Assembly: GCF_027158465.1 (NCBI RefSeq)
Contig: NZ_JAMKYL010000001.1
Location: forward strand, 372,001-436,000
From: Oxalobacter paeniformigenes
GTDB lineage: Bacteria; Pseudomonadota; Gammaproteobacteria; Burkholderiales; Burkholderiaceae_D
DNA length: 64,000 nucleotides
Reading direction: 5' to 3'
Shown here: positions 1 to 7,651 of the stretch, in pieces
Numbering within the stretch: position 1 is the first letter of the stretch
How the letters are laid out: each line of letters begins with the position of its first letter
Made by a program: the position numbers and the translations under genes
The notes under the pieces: generated by a model
The model's input: only the letters and a program-made list of their open reading frames with translations
Told to the model about the DNA's origin: nothing
Database searches by the model: none

Positions 1-226
1 AACGGATGAACCGGTCGGCGACTTGTACAGTGGTGTCGTCATCGTCGTCACGGGATAGTCTTGCACGGATTTGTTTGCCGAACGTATCGGTGAGCATGTC
101 GAGTCTGCGCCGGATTTGTTCGTGATCCGTTCGCGGATCGCCGGGATGGCCGACGGCTTTTCCCCAGGTGCAGGAATCGCCGTAGCCGGGTTTGCCATAG
201 TCATGACGGAATTTTCGATAGTGCAT
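1..226 (-). CDS. Unknown protein, N-terminal part (runs off window start)
   Basis: An open frame reads leftward from ATG at 226-224 and leaves the window without a stop, so only the first 75 codons are visible. A good ribosome binding site, GGAGG, lies six bases upstream of the ATG. The peptide starts MHYRKFRHDYGKPGYGDSC and is hydrophilic, rich in Arg, Asp and Tyr/Gly, with no signal peptide or membrane segment. I do not recognise the family. The frame on the opposite strand here (71-331) lacks a ribosome binding site and is probably a shadow. It is transcribed divergently from the HTH genes that follow. The short intergenic stretch 227-441 shows no strong hairpin. Confidence 0.55.
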   Translation of the reverse strand, partial: MHYRKFRHDYGKPGYGDSCTWGKAVGHPGDPRTDHEQIRRRLDMLTDTFGKQIRARLSRDDDDDTTVQVADRFIR

Positions 227-441
227 GATTGCCTCCATGCCATGTTAGTCCATTTATGGCTATTCTGGATGGGACAATATTTTCGATCAATCCATTTAAG
301 GTTTGTCTTGTTCTGTCGGCCGTTTGTTTGATGAACGACATGTCGTGGTGCAGTTTGGGGATGCCGGAGAAAAAGCTTGTTGCATAATGGCGATACCGGC
401 ACGCAACGGGTTGCGCGTGTCGTTTTCATGAAGGACAGACC

Positions 442-651
442 ATGAATGCATTATCGCTTTTTACCGCGCGCGAAAAAGAAATCTATGTTCTTTCCGTGAA
501 AGGGATGGGATGCAAGCAGATCGCGTCCGAACTGGGTATCAGTCCCAATACCGTCAAGAAGTACCGTTCCCGCCTGATGCAAAAGGCAGATGCCGGCAAT
601 ATGGTGGAACTGGCAGGCCGGATGGCCGGTGAAAAAAAACAGGCCGCCTGA
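442..651 (+). CDS. Small LuxR/GerE-type HTH protein (HTH domain only)
   Basis: A 69-residue protein made almost entirely of a GerE/LuxR helix-turn-helix: FTAREKEIYVLSVKGMGCKQ, then IASELGISPNTVKKY, which is the typical recognition-helix pattern. There is no receiver, PAS or autoinducer-binding domain, so it would bind DNA without an obvious sensory input of its own. The start is the ATG at 442, preceded by GGACAGACC. Its 3' end overlaps the next gene, which encodes a second protein of the same kind, so the two are probably translated together. The target is unknown; the three-gene operon downstream at 964-2314 is the obvious candidate. The fold assignment is secure, the role is not. Confidence 0.75.
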   Translation: MNALSLFTAREKEIYVLSVKGMGCKQIASELGISPNTVKKYRSRLMQKADAGNMVELAGRMAGEKKQAA

Positions 652-844
652 ATGGCAACAGTTGACCGGCAGACAGCGTCAGGTTGCGCTGCTCGTCGCC
701 GCAGGCAAGAGCAGCAAGGAAATCGCCCGCGAACTCGATATCCATTACACGACGGTGATGAAACACCGTGAAAACCTGTATGCCCGTCTGGGGGTGGACA
801 GCGCCTTGTCGCTGGCGTGCTGGCTCTGCGGTTCGGACGTGTGA
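629..844 (+). CDS. Second small LuxR/GerE-type HTH protein
   Basis: A second HTH-only protein of about 71 residues: LTGRQRQVALLVAAGKSSKE, then IARELDIHYTTVMKHRENLY, a LuxR/GerE domain. I prefer the GTG at 629 because it leaves the domain with a short N-terminal lead and overlaps the preceding gene by 23 bases. An ATG at 590 in the same frame would give 84 residues, but its extra N-terminus (MPAIWWNWQAGW) reads like translation of the other gene. Tandem overlapping HTH-only LuxR proteins suggest a heterodimer or cooperative pair. That is inference; neither protein carries a phosphoacceptor domain. Confidence 0.65.
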   Translation: MKKNRPPEWQQLTGRQRQVALLVAAGKSSKEIARELDIHYTTVMKHRENLYARLGVDSALSLACWLCGSDV

Positions 845-963
845 AAACGGCCGGACGGCAGGCAGTGCGGTTTTGTCAATACGTGATCGGTAGCCTTTTT
901 TTCGTGCATGAAAACCGCACAATGGTTGTCGTGTGAAACCACAGCCGAGATGAAGGAGCTGCC

Positions 964-1209
964 ATGGACGAATGGACGAAACTGACCAAAAACAGGGTTT
1001 TTATTTCCGATATCGGTATCGACAGGATGGCGGAAATAGACGGGAAAGAGACTGTCGTCGGGCGTTATGCCGTCTGGGCGCCTGCGCCGGGGGGATCGCA
1101 TCATCGTGTCGTCGAGGTCGGACGTGATTGCGGGGTATTGATGAAAAAGTACGGTGTTCCCGCCGAACGGGTGTTGCGTCTTGAAATGACGGGGTGCACC
1201 CATGGCTGA
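964..1209 (+). CDS. Small unknown protein, first gene of a DUF2589-type operon
   Basis: An 81-residue protein starting MDEWTKLTKNRVFISDIGID, with a good ribosome binding site (AAGGAG, seven bases upstream). It has no signal peptide, membrane segment or cysteine pair. One Cys sits in the middle (VGRDCGV) and another near the C-terminus (TGCTHG). Its last eight bases overlap the start of the next gene, so translational coupling is likely. I do not recognise the family. The operon context (two DUF2589-like proteins) is the only clue to its role. Confidence 0.6.
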   Translation: MDEWTKLTKNRVFISDIGIDRMAEIDGKETVVGRYAVWAPAPGGSHHRVVEVGRDCGVLMKKYGVPAERVLRLEMTGCTHG

Positions 1210-1708
1210 TGTCAGTCTGTCCGATCTGTTTTCCGCGATCAGCCGTGCGATGCTCGATGCACAGCAGGCCGTCTCACAGGCCAGCGTCAACCAGTACTGG
1301 AATTATTTTCGGCCGGCGGACGGGCTGCGGGCTTCGCTTGCCGGGCAAGCGGGCGTGGCCGAAGGGGAAGCGCTGGTGCCGCTGATGCGCAAAATCGTCA
1401 TTCCCGCGCCAAACGGCAAGGGCGTGGCCTCGGAATTGTCGGTGCCGCTGGTGTCTCTGGTCAACCATGGCAGTTTCAGTCTGGAGCAAGTCACGCTGAA
1501 GATGCGGGTCGCCGCGTCTGTCGATGAAGCGGGCGGCCCCCTGAAAGTATCCGTTTTGCCTGCACGGCGCCGGGATGAAACGCTTCAGGCGACAGACGGG
1601 CAGGATGCCGTGCCGGATACGGCGCAGGAAATCGAGCTGGTTTTCAGGCGGGAAGCGCCTGCCGAGGGCATTTCCCGGATTACAACCGAAGCGATCAAGC
1701 TTCTTTGA
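1202..1708 (+). CDS. DUF2589-like protein (paralogue A)
   Basis: A 168-residue soluble protein. Its N-terminal helix (LSDLFSAISRAMLDAQQAVS) and central strand pair (VPLVSLVNHGSFSLEQVTLK, then MRVAAS) match the pattern in the next gene, APLISLVPVPAFTMDEATVR then FTMEVK. The two proteins are therefore paralogues of the DUF2589 type. The family's function is not established, so none is assigned. The start ATG overlaps the upstream small gene by eight bases. Codon use matches the surrounding chromosome, with no sign of recent transfer. There is no signal peptide or membrane segment. Confidence 0.65.
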   Translation: MADVSLSDLFSAISRAMLDAQQAVSQASVNQYWNYFRPADGLRASLAGQAGVAEGEALVPLMRKIVIPAPNGKGVASELSVPLVSLVNHGSFSLEQVTLKMRVAASVDEAGGPLKVSVLPARRRDETLQATDGQDAVPDTAQEIELVFRREAPAEGISRITTEAIKLL

Positions 1709-1729
1709 GGAAAGAAAGGAGGGGACATC

Positions 1730-2314
1730 ATGCCGGAGAATTTGAGTGACAAGTTCGCGGGGTTGCCGCTGGGGTTGTTGGTCTGTACGCCGATCATCGA
1801 AGTGGCCAAGGGACAATCGGAGTTGTGCCGTGTCTATCTGGATTATGTGTACCGACTGGCGTTCATCGACGGCGACCCGACAAAGGGAACCAAGACCCTG
1901 ACGTTCAATCTGACCCGTCCGGTGACGGATGGCAGCGGCAATATTTCCCAACAGCAGGTGCAGGTCGTTGCCCCGCTGATTTCGCTGGTACCGGTACCGG
2001 CGTTCACGATGGACGAGGCGACGGTGCGCTTTACGATGGAAGTGAAAGAACAAACGGTGGACAAGAGTCATACCGGAACAGAAAGCAAGGTCGATTCCGG
2101 AATGTCGTTCTGGGGGTTCCATGCCCAGATTTCGGGCAGCGTCACTACTTCCGCCGATCATACTCGCCAGTCCGACCAGTCGGCAAAATATGAAATCTAT
2201 GCGCGTGCCGCACAGCAGGCACCTGCCGAAGGGATGGCGAAACTCTCGGCGGTTTTCGCTTCGGCGATCGAACCGATTGCGGTCGGCAGCGGCGGTGGCG
2301 GCAGCGGCAGTTGA
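1730..2314 (+). CDS. DUF2589 domain protein (paralogue B)
   Basis: A 194-residue protein that I recognise as the DUF2589 family. Its N-terminus is LSDKFAGLPLGLLVCTPIIE. The middle has APLISLVPVPAFTMDEATVR, followed by a beta-rich domain with MSFWGFHAQISGSVTTSADH, which is typical of these proteins. The C-terminus is a flexible Gly/Ser tail. The start ATG at 1730 follows AAAGGAGGGGACATC, a strong ribosome binding site. It lies 21 bases after paralogue A in the same operon. The family's function is unknown. A heteromeric assembly of the two paralogues is a reasonable guess but is not shown by the sequence. Confidence 0.75.
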   Translation: MPENLSDKFAGLPLGLLVCTPIIEVAKGQSELCRVYLDYVYRLAFIDGDPTKGTKTLTFNLTRPVTDGSGNISQQQVQVVAPLISLVPVPAFTMDEATVRFTMEVKEQTVDKSHTGTESKVDSGMSFWGFHAQISGSVTTSADHTRQSDQSAKYEIYARAAQQAPAEGMAKLSAVFASAIEPIAVGSGGGGSGS

Positions 2315-2469
2315 TCGTGATGAAAGCTTGCGGAACCTGAAAGGGTTTCGCGACTTGTCGCCGTCTTTCCATAATGGGCGAACGGTATGCCGGTGTCGCG
2401 GCAATGGCGCATGGACGGTGTACGTCGTCAGTCGGGACGTTTGTCATGCGAGAGCGGCAGAATGCGGTA

Positions 2470-3267
2470 TCAGTGAAAGAGGTCGCGAAAAGCGATGCCG
2501 TGTTGTGTGCAATAGTCGGCGATGTCGTGTGCCAGTTCTTTCCAGAAGGTGTTGTCGCCGTCGCGGTAAATGGCGCGGTACAGCGGTACCAGTCCGGGGT
2601 AGTGGCGTCCGATGGCGCGAGCGACCCGGTTGTGCGCCAGGTTGTCCAGATTGAGGTTTTCGAACCAGTATTCGTCGGTGAAATCCGACGAAGCGCGGAT
2701 GATGTCGGTGAAGTCGGTGATACCCGGAAATATCGGGGACATGAACAGGATGGTGCGGATACCCGCGTCATGCAGTCGTCGCATGGCGGCAAGCCGCCGT
2801 TTCGCATCGGGTGCGCGCGGCTCGAACAGGCGGCGGAAGCCGTCGTCGAGCGAATTGAGGGAAAAGGCGACTTCGGCGTTTTCCAGTCCGGCGATCAGTT
2901 CCATGTCGCGCACGATAAGATCGGATTTGGTGATGAGGGTGATGGCGACGGGCACGCCGGCCAGTTGTTCCAGTACGCTGCGGGTGATGCCGTGGCGTTT
3001 TTCAAATGCGTTGTACGGGTCGGTGACGGAGCTGATGACCAGCCGTTTTCCGGTCAGTCGCCGCAGCGGGATAGGGGTGTCGGGTATCTTGACGTCGGTG
3101 AAGTCACCCCAGTCTTCCGTATGGTCGGAAAAACGCTTCATGAATTCGGCATAGCAATACAGGCATTTGTGCGGACAGCCGACGTAAGGGTTGATGACGT
3201 AATCGACGCCGGGCAGCTTCGAGGGGGTCAACAGATTTTTGACCCTGACCGTCCGGCAGGCGATCAT
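2470..3267 (-). CDS. Radical SAM protein, SPL/Rv2578c-like
   Basis: A 265-residue radical SAM enzyme. The [4Fe-4S] motif is C31-x3-C35-x2-C38 (VGCPHKCLYCYAEFM). Downstream come the expected strands of the partial TIM barrel: LVISSVTDPYNAFEKRHGIT, then the ITLITKSDLIVRD and VAFSLNSLDD segments. Length, cysteine spacing and the VTDPYN block resemble the spore-photoproduct-lyase-like/Rv2578c group, found in many non-sporulating bacteria without a proven reaction. It is not a convincing SplB, because the bacterium shows no spore genes here, so no substrate is assigned. The gene is transcribed leftward and its 3' end faces the DUF2589 operon. Confidence 0.8.
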   Translation of the reverse strand: MIACRTVRVKNLLTPSKLPGVDYVINPYVGCPHKCLYCYAEFMKRFSDHTEDWGDFTDVKIPDTPIPLRRLTGKRLVISSVTDPYNAFEKRHGITRSVLEQLAGVPVAITLITKSDLIVRDMELIAGLENAEVAFSLNSLDDGFRRLFEPRAPDAKRRLAAMRRLHDAGIRTILFMSPIFPGITDFTDIIRASSDFTDEYWFENLNLDNLAHNRVARAIGRHYPGLVPLYRAIYRDGDNTFWKELAHDIADYCTQHGIAFRDLFH

Positions 3268-3339
3268 GGCAAATGCGGAACGTGTGCGGCACGGGGATGT
3301 CCCATGCCGGATGGTTCGGCGGCACGTGTTTTCGTCATT

Positions 3340-4014
3340 TCAGAACCAGAACCAGCTGCCGCTGCCGGCACGGCTGTTGTGCGTTTCGGCCCTGAAGTCT
3401 TCGGCCTCGACTTCGACGATATCCGGGTCTTCGAGCATGTGATCCGGCAGCTTTTTCAGCAATTCTTCCATGCTGGTGGCGCTTTCCAGCGCGTTCATGC
3501 TGGCACGATGCGGACGCGCGAAAATGCCGGGCCAGAAAAATTCCTTGTATTGCGGGCGATTGGCGAAAGCCAGCGCCGGTTCATGCATGGAAAAACGGAC
3601 GTCGACACGGCTGTTGTTGCCGCGGGCGTCGAGCTTGATCCAGCGGTTGCCGATATGGACCGCGTTGAAGCAGTAAACGATATGGCCTTCCGAATCATTG
3701 TCCTTGTTGCGCGTCAGGTGCTGGTAGCACATGCCGGCAGGGATTTTCTGGGAGCGCAACAGGGCGGCCAGCAGGTTCGCCTTCGCGTGCGAGATGCCGG
3801 TCTTGTGCTTGAGGACGTCGGATGCCTTGGCCGTGACGACGGTGGCGTTGACGTCGAAAGAATGGGAAATCTCGTCGCGGACGAATTCAAAGGCGATCCG
3901 CACTTTTTCCAGTTCGCTTTTCACGCCCTTGAACAGGGCTTTTGACTGGTCGCGCACGATCGGTGTGGAAAAATCGATATAGGGGGTTTCCTGCAAAAAA
4001 ATATCGACGCTCAT
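3340..4014 (-). CDS. Transglutaminase-like fold protein, apparently inactive
   Basis: A 224-residue cytoplasmic protein of the transglutaminase-like superfamily. I use the internal ATG at 4014 (MSVDIFLQETPYIDFSTPIV) because homologues usually begin near this LQETPYIDF motif; the longer frame starts at 4125. The helix that should carry the catalytic Cys reads TGISHAKANLLAALLR, with Ser75 where the family normally has GICxAK. The strand normally containing HG-NAVY reads VYCFNAVH, with Tyr114 at the His position. The Asp of the triad (LDARGN, Asp129) is kept. From memory of the family the nucleophile and His are missing, so this may be a non-catalytic relative. Cys96 and Cys115 remain as free cysteines. 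Confidence 0.65.
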   Translation of the reverse strand: MSVDIFLQETPYIDFSTPIVRDQSKALFKGVKSELEKVRIAFEFVRDEISHSFDVNATVVTAKASDVLKHKTGISHAKANLLAALLRSQKIPAGMCYQHLTRNKDNDSEGHIVYCFNAVHIGNRWIKLDARGNNSRVDVRFSMHEPALAFANRPQYKEFFWPGIFARPHRASMNALESATSMEELLKKLPDHMLEDPDIVEVEAEDFRAETHNSRAGSGSWFWF

Positions 4015-4319
4015 GTTCGTGATACTCGTTTCGGTGAATGAATGAACGGCGCTGCCGCCTGAAACACCGATTTTACCGCTAACCTTGCGGAGGCGGTATC
4101 GTCGGCGACATGCGCTGGCGCCCATATGGTGATGTTTGCCACGATTTCAAGTCGTATCGCATGCAACATGCGTGTATGCCGGGGGATACGCAAGGTGCGC
4201 GTTGAAGGAAAAGTTTGCGATAATATAGAAACACGGCATTGAAAACAGGTATTTCGGCCGGCGACGCAAAAAGGCGGCGTGCGCGCGGCCTGACCGGATG
4301 ACTGTATTGGAGGAGGCGC

Positions 4320-5099
4320 ATGTCTTCCTATTTTCTGTTACATGGCCAGCGTTTTTCCCTGTCGGCTTTTGCCGCGCCGGGCGGCATCGTTCAGCCTGCA
4401 CATGCCGCCAATGAAACACGGCTTGTCTATTTGCACAGGGGGTTGCTGGTCGTGGAAGACGAACGCGGATTCTGGAGCACGTCTTTCGGTCAGATGGCAT
4501 GGTTTCCGCCGCATTTCCATTATTCGGTACAGGAGTTCGGACAGTCTTCCGGTGTCGTCGCTTCGCTCGCGCCGGCATTGTGTACCGGTTTGCCCGAAAC
4601 GCCTTGTGTACTCAATGTCTCGGATCTGGTGCCCATGATTCTGGAACGGGCAGTCACCTGGCAGCAGGGGGGGATCGACGGGGTTTTCCAGCCGCTGGCG
4701 GCACGACAGGAAAGACTGCTTCTGGTGTTTCTCGACGAATTGCATGCCGCTTCACAGCAAAAGGGACGTCTGGTGTTGCCAAAAAGCAGGCCGCTTAACG
4801 AGATGGCGCGCGAAATCCTTGCCAATCCGGTACGTCGCAAAAGCATCGAGGAATGGGCACAGCGCATGAAAATCAGCTCGCGCAGCATCAGCCGCCATTT
4901 CTCCCGTGAAACCGGCATGACCTTTGCCCAGTGGCGTCAGTGCGCCAGCCTGATGATGGCGCGGAAATGGCTGGCCCAGGGCGAAAGCGTCCAGCAGGTT
5001 TCCCAGCGAGTCGGCTATGAAAACGTCAGTGCCTTCATCGCGTCTTTCAGGAAGCTCTACGGGCAAACGCCGTCGCATTTCAGGCAACAGTTCGTCTGA
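4320..5099 (+). CDS. AraC-family transcriptional regulator
   Basis: A 259-residue regulator. Residues 1-100 form a cupin-like AraC N-terminal domain, with PHFHYSVQEFG as the characteristic strand. Residues 155-259 hold the two AraC HTH motifs (SIEEWAQRMKISSRSISRHF, then VSQRVGYENVSAFIASFRKL), ending in the diagnostic YGQTPSHFR. An AAC/XylS-type regulator with a small-molecule sensor domain is therefore clear; the ligand is not. The start ATG at 4320 follows TGGAGGAGGCGC, a strong ribosome binding site. The upstream gene is divergent, and the downstream phosphatase begins 65 bases after the stop and could be co-transcribed. Confidence 0.9.
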   Translation: MSSYFLLHGQRFSLSAFAAPGGIVQPAHAANETRLVYLHRGLLVVEDERGFWSTSFGQMAWFPPHFHYSVQEFGQSSGVVASLAPALCTGLPETPCVLNVSDLVPMILERAVTWQQGGIDGVFQPLAARQERLLLVFLDELHAASQQKGRLVLPKSRPLNEMAREILANPVRRKSIEEWAQRMKISSRSISRHFSRETGMTFAQWRQCASLMMARKWLAQGESVQQVSQRVGYENVSAFIASFRKLYGQTPSHFRQQFV

Positions 5100-5164
5100 G
5101 GGCATGACAGGCGCGTTTGCAGTCTATAATTGCCTTTTCGACAGCGAGTGCAACGGGAAACGAT

Positions 5165-5962
5165 ATGAACGACAGACCGGGAAATGCGGTCAGGGCCGTC
5201 TTTTTCGATATCGACGGAACATTGATCAGCTTCAGAAACCATACCATGCCCGAATCGACGCGGCGGGCCTTGCATGCCTTGCGTGAACGGGGCATCAGGC
5301 TCTATGTGGCGACCGGCCGCTCGAAAATGATGATGCCGTTCATGGACAAATATTTCCGTTTCGATGCCTATCTGACACTGAACGGACAGTATTGCTATGG
5401 CGATACGGGCGTCATCCGCAAGAAAACGATCGATGCACCGGTCATCGCCACCCTGAAGTCCCTGCTGGCGGAAAGACCGTTCCCCTGCCTGTTCGTCCGG
5501 GAAGACGATATGTTCCTCAATTACGCCGACGAGTCGGTCGAGGCGCTGTGTCGCCTGATCGATCATCCGGTGCCTTCCGTTACGTCGGTAGACCGTATCG
5601 GAAACGACGAAATTCTCCAGTTCGTCCCTTTTCTGAAAGACGGTGAAGAAGGGTTTCTGGCCGAAGCGCTCACACAGGTCGAGATGACGCGCTCGGTTCC
5701 GTACTGTTTCGATGTGCTGCCGGCCGGTGGCGGCAAGGATGTCGGAATGGAAGCGGTGTTGCGTCAGGCCGGGATTTCGCCGGAAGAAACCATGGCGTTC
5801 GGCGACGGTTTCAACGACATGGGGATGCTCTCCTATGCCGGCATCGGCGTGGCGATGGGCAATGCGCATGATCCGGTCAAGCAAAAAGCCGATTTTGTGA
5901 CGAAAAGTGTCGATGATGACGGTATTTTGCATGCATTGCGGCATTTCGGCGTCTTGCCCTGA
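5165..5962 (+). CDS. Cof-type HAD hydrolase (HAD-IIB phosphatase)
   Basis: A 265-residue haloacid dehalogenase-superfamily phosphatase of the Cof/HAD-IIB subfamily. The nucleophile motif is FFDIDGTL (Asp15, Asp17). Motif II is the Thr in YVATGRSK. Motif III/IV is the lysine and acidic pair in GGGKDVGMEAV and AFGDGFNDMGMLSYAG. A large C2 cap fills residues 80-190. Such enzymes dephosphorylate sugar phosphates, pyridoxal phosphate or similar small molecules; the exact substrate cannot be read from sequence. The ATG at 5165 is chosen over an upstream in-frame ATG at 5117 because it places motif I at the usual distance from the N-terminus. Confidence 0.88.
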   Translation: MNDRPGNAVRAVFFDIDGTLISFRNHTMPESTRRALHALRERGIRLYVATGRSKMMMPFMDKYFRFDAYLTLNGQYCYGDTGVIRKKTIDAPVIATLKSLLAERPFPCLFVREDDMFLNYADESVEALCRLIDHPVPSVTSVDRIGNDEILQFVPFLKDGEEGFLAEALTQVEMTRSVPYCFDVLPAGGGKDVGMEAVLRQAGISPEETMAFGDGFNDMGMLSYAGIGVAMGNAHDPVKQKADFVTKSVDDDGILHALRHFGVLP

Positions 5963-6113
5963 GCGTACAGGCGACGTGACGCCAGAGTGGCGGCGCTCTT
6001 GCGGGTTCGGGGAACACAGTGCTTTCCGCGGCAAGCCGTCGGGCCGGTTGTTTCCGGAATTTGGGATTTCATGAAATTTGTGTTAAAAAATGCAATATGC
6101 AAACGGAAGCATT

Positions 6114-6119
6114 TATAAT
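6114..6119 (+). promoter_or_regulatory. Candidate -10 element for gltA
   Basis: A perfect TATAAT hexamer lies 83 bases upstream of the gltA start in an AT-rich stretch (6060-6130). No convincing -35 box sits 16-18 bases upstream; the best match is TGCAAT at 6091-6096. It is a candidate core promoter only. Between the HAD stop and here there is no other gene. Confidence 0.4.
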
Positions 6120-6201
6120 GCTTTCTTTTTTTATGGATTTTGCAGGGGGCCTCGGCATTCTGTGTTGTTGAACTGAGAGACATTGGAAGAATTGGAAGAA
6201 A

Positions 6202-7506
6202 ATGAACGATTCTGTGAAGAAAGCGAAATTGTCGTTTGACGATGGCACACCCGCCGTCGAATTGCCGGTTTACAAGGGCACGATCGGCCCGGACAGCATC
6301 GATATCCGGAAGTTGTACAGCACGACCGGAAAGCTTTCCTATGACCCCGGATTCCTGGCGACGGCATCCTGTCGCTCCGCGATTTCGTATATCGACGGCG
6401 ACAAGGGCGAACTGCTCTACCGCGGCTATCCGATCGAGCAGCTGGCCATGAAATGCAACTTCATGGAAACCTGTTACCTGCTGCTCAAGGGCGAATTGCC
6501 GACCAAGGAACAGTATGACGAATATGTCCGCAGTATCGCCGACTATTCGATGGTCCACGAACAGATGCAGTTCTTTTTCCGCGGGTTCCGCCGCGATTCC
6601 CATCCGATGTCGCTTCTGGTCGCGACTGTCGGCGCGCTCTCGTCGTTCTACCACGATTCGCTGGACATCACCGACCCGGCACACCGCGAACTGTCGGCTA
6701 TCCGTTTGCTGGCAAAGATGCCGACGCTGGTGGCCATGTCCTACAAATACAATGTCGGCCAGCCTTTCGTCTATCCGCGCAAGGATTTGTACTACACCGC
6801 GAACTTCATGCGCATGATGTTCGCCACCCCGGCGGAAGATTACCGGATCAACGACGTTTTGGTGCGTGCGCTGGACCGTATCCTGATTTTGCATGCAGAC
6901 CACGAACAGAATGCATCGACCTCGACGGTCCGTCTGGCCGGTTCTTCCGGTGCCAACCCGTTCGCTTGCATCGCGGCCGGTATCGCCTGCCTGTGGGGAC
7001 CGGCACACGGCGGCGCCAACGAAGCGTCCCTGGCGATGATCAAGAAGATCGGTTCGGTCGACAAGGTCGCCTCTTTCGTGAAGTCCGTCAAGGACGGTAC
7101 GGCCGGCATGCGTCTGATGGGTTTCGGCCATCGCGTGTACAAGAATTTCGATCCGCGTGCGACACTCATGCGCGAAACCTGCCACGAAGTGCTGGAAGAA
7201 CTCGGTCTGAAAGACGATCCGCTGTTCAAGATCGCACTGGAAATCGAACGGGTCGCGCTGGAAGACGATTATTTCGTTTCCCGCAAGCTGTATCCGAACG
7301 TCGATTTCTATTCCGGCATCGTCCAGTCGGCACTGGGCATTCCGTCCTCGCTGTTTACCGGTATCTTCGCGCTGGCCAGAACCGTCGGCTGGGTCGCCCA
7401 GTGGAAAGAAATGATTTCCGATCCGGAACAGCGTATCGGTCGTCCGCGCCAGCTTTATATCGGCGAACCGCGCCGCGACGTCGTCCCGATGGACAAACGC
7501 GGATGA
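6202..7506 (+). CDS. gltA: Citrate synthase
   Basis: A 434-residue type II (hexameric, proteobacterial) citrate synthase that condenses acetyl-CoA with oxaloacetate in the first TCA-cycle step. The hallmark segments are present: the substrate-binding and catalytic His regions ILHADHEQNASTSTVR, WGPAHGGANE and GFGHRVYKNFDPR, and the catalytic Asp region LYPNVDFYSGIV. The length is typical of the family. The start ATG at 6202 follows TTGGAAGAATTGGAAGAAA. A strong terminator follows directly, so gltA is transcribed separately from sucA. In related genomes gltA usually lies next to sucA; here an AT-rich foreign gene sits between them. Confidence 0.97.
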   Translation: MNDSVKKAKLSFDDGTPAVELPVYKGTIGPDSIDIRKLYSTTGKLSYDPGFLATASCRSAISYIDGDKGELLYRGYPIEQLAMKCNFMETCYLLLKGELPTKEQYDEYVRSIADYSMVHEQMQFFFRGFRRDSHPMSLLVATVGALSSFYHDSLDITDPAHRELSAIRLLAKMPTLVAMSYKYNVGQPFVYPRKDLYYTANFMRMMFATPAEDYRINDVLVRALDRILILHADHEQNASTSTVRLAGSSGANPFACIAAGIACLWGPAHGGANEASLAMIKKIGSVDKVASFVKSVKDGTAGMRLMGFGHRVYKNFDPRATLMRETCHEVLEELGLKDDPLFKIALEIERVALEDDYFVSRKLYPNVDFYSGIVQSALGIPSSLFTGIFALARTVGWVAQWKEMISDPEQRIGRPRQLYIGEPRRDVVPMDKRG

Positions 7507-7530
7507 TCACCGCATTCGGCCAGCCTGTGA

Positions 7531-7556
7531 AAACCGCGCTTCATGCGCGGTTTTTT
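7531..7556 (+). terminator. Rho-independent terminator after gltA
   Basis: A nine-base perfect stem, AAACCGCGC/GCGCGGTTT, with a five-base loop (TTCAT) is followed by a T run. It begins 24 bases after the gltA stop and marks the left border of normal base composition before the AT-rich insert. Confidence 0.9.
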
Positions 7557-7651
7557 GTTGGGTTAAAAGGGAAATTTTGCTATTTTTTATGTATTAGTTC
7601 TGATTGAACAAAATTTTATATATTTATTGACAAGGTAAGGTAGGAACGGTT

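Noticed and set aside
71..331. An 86-codon plus-strand frame at the window start
   Set aside because: It overlaps a minus-strand gene with a proper GGAGG site and has no recognisable features.
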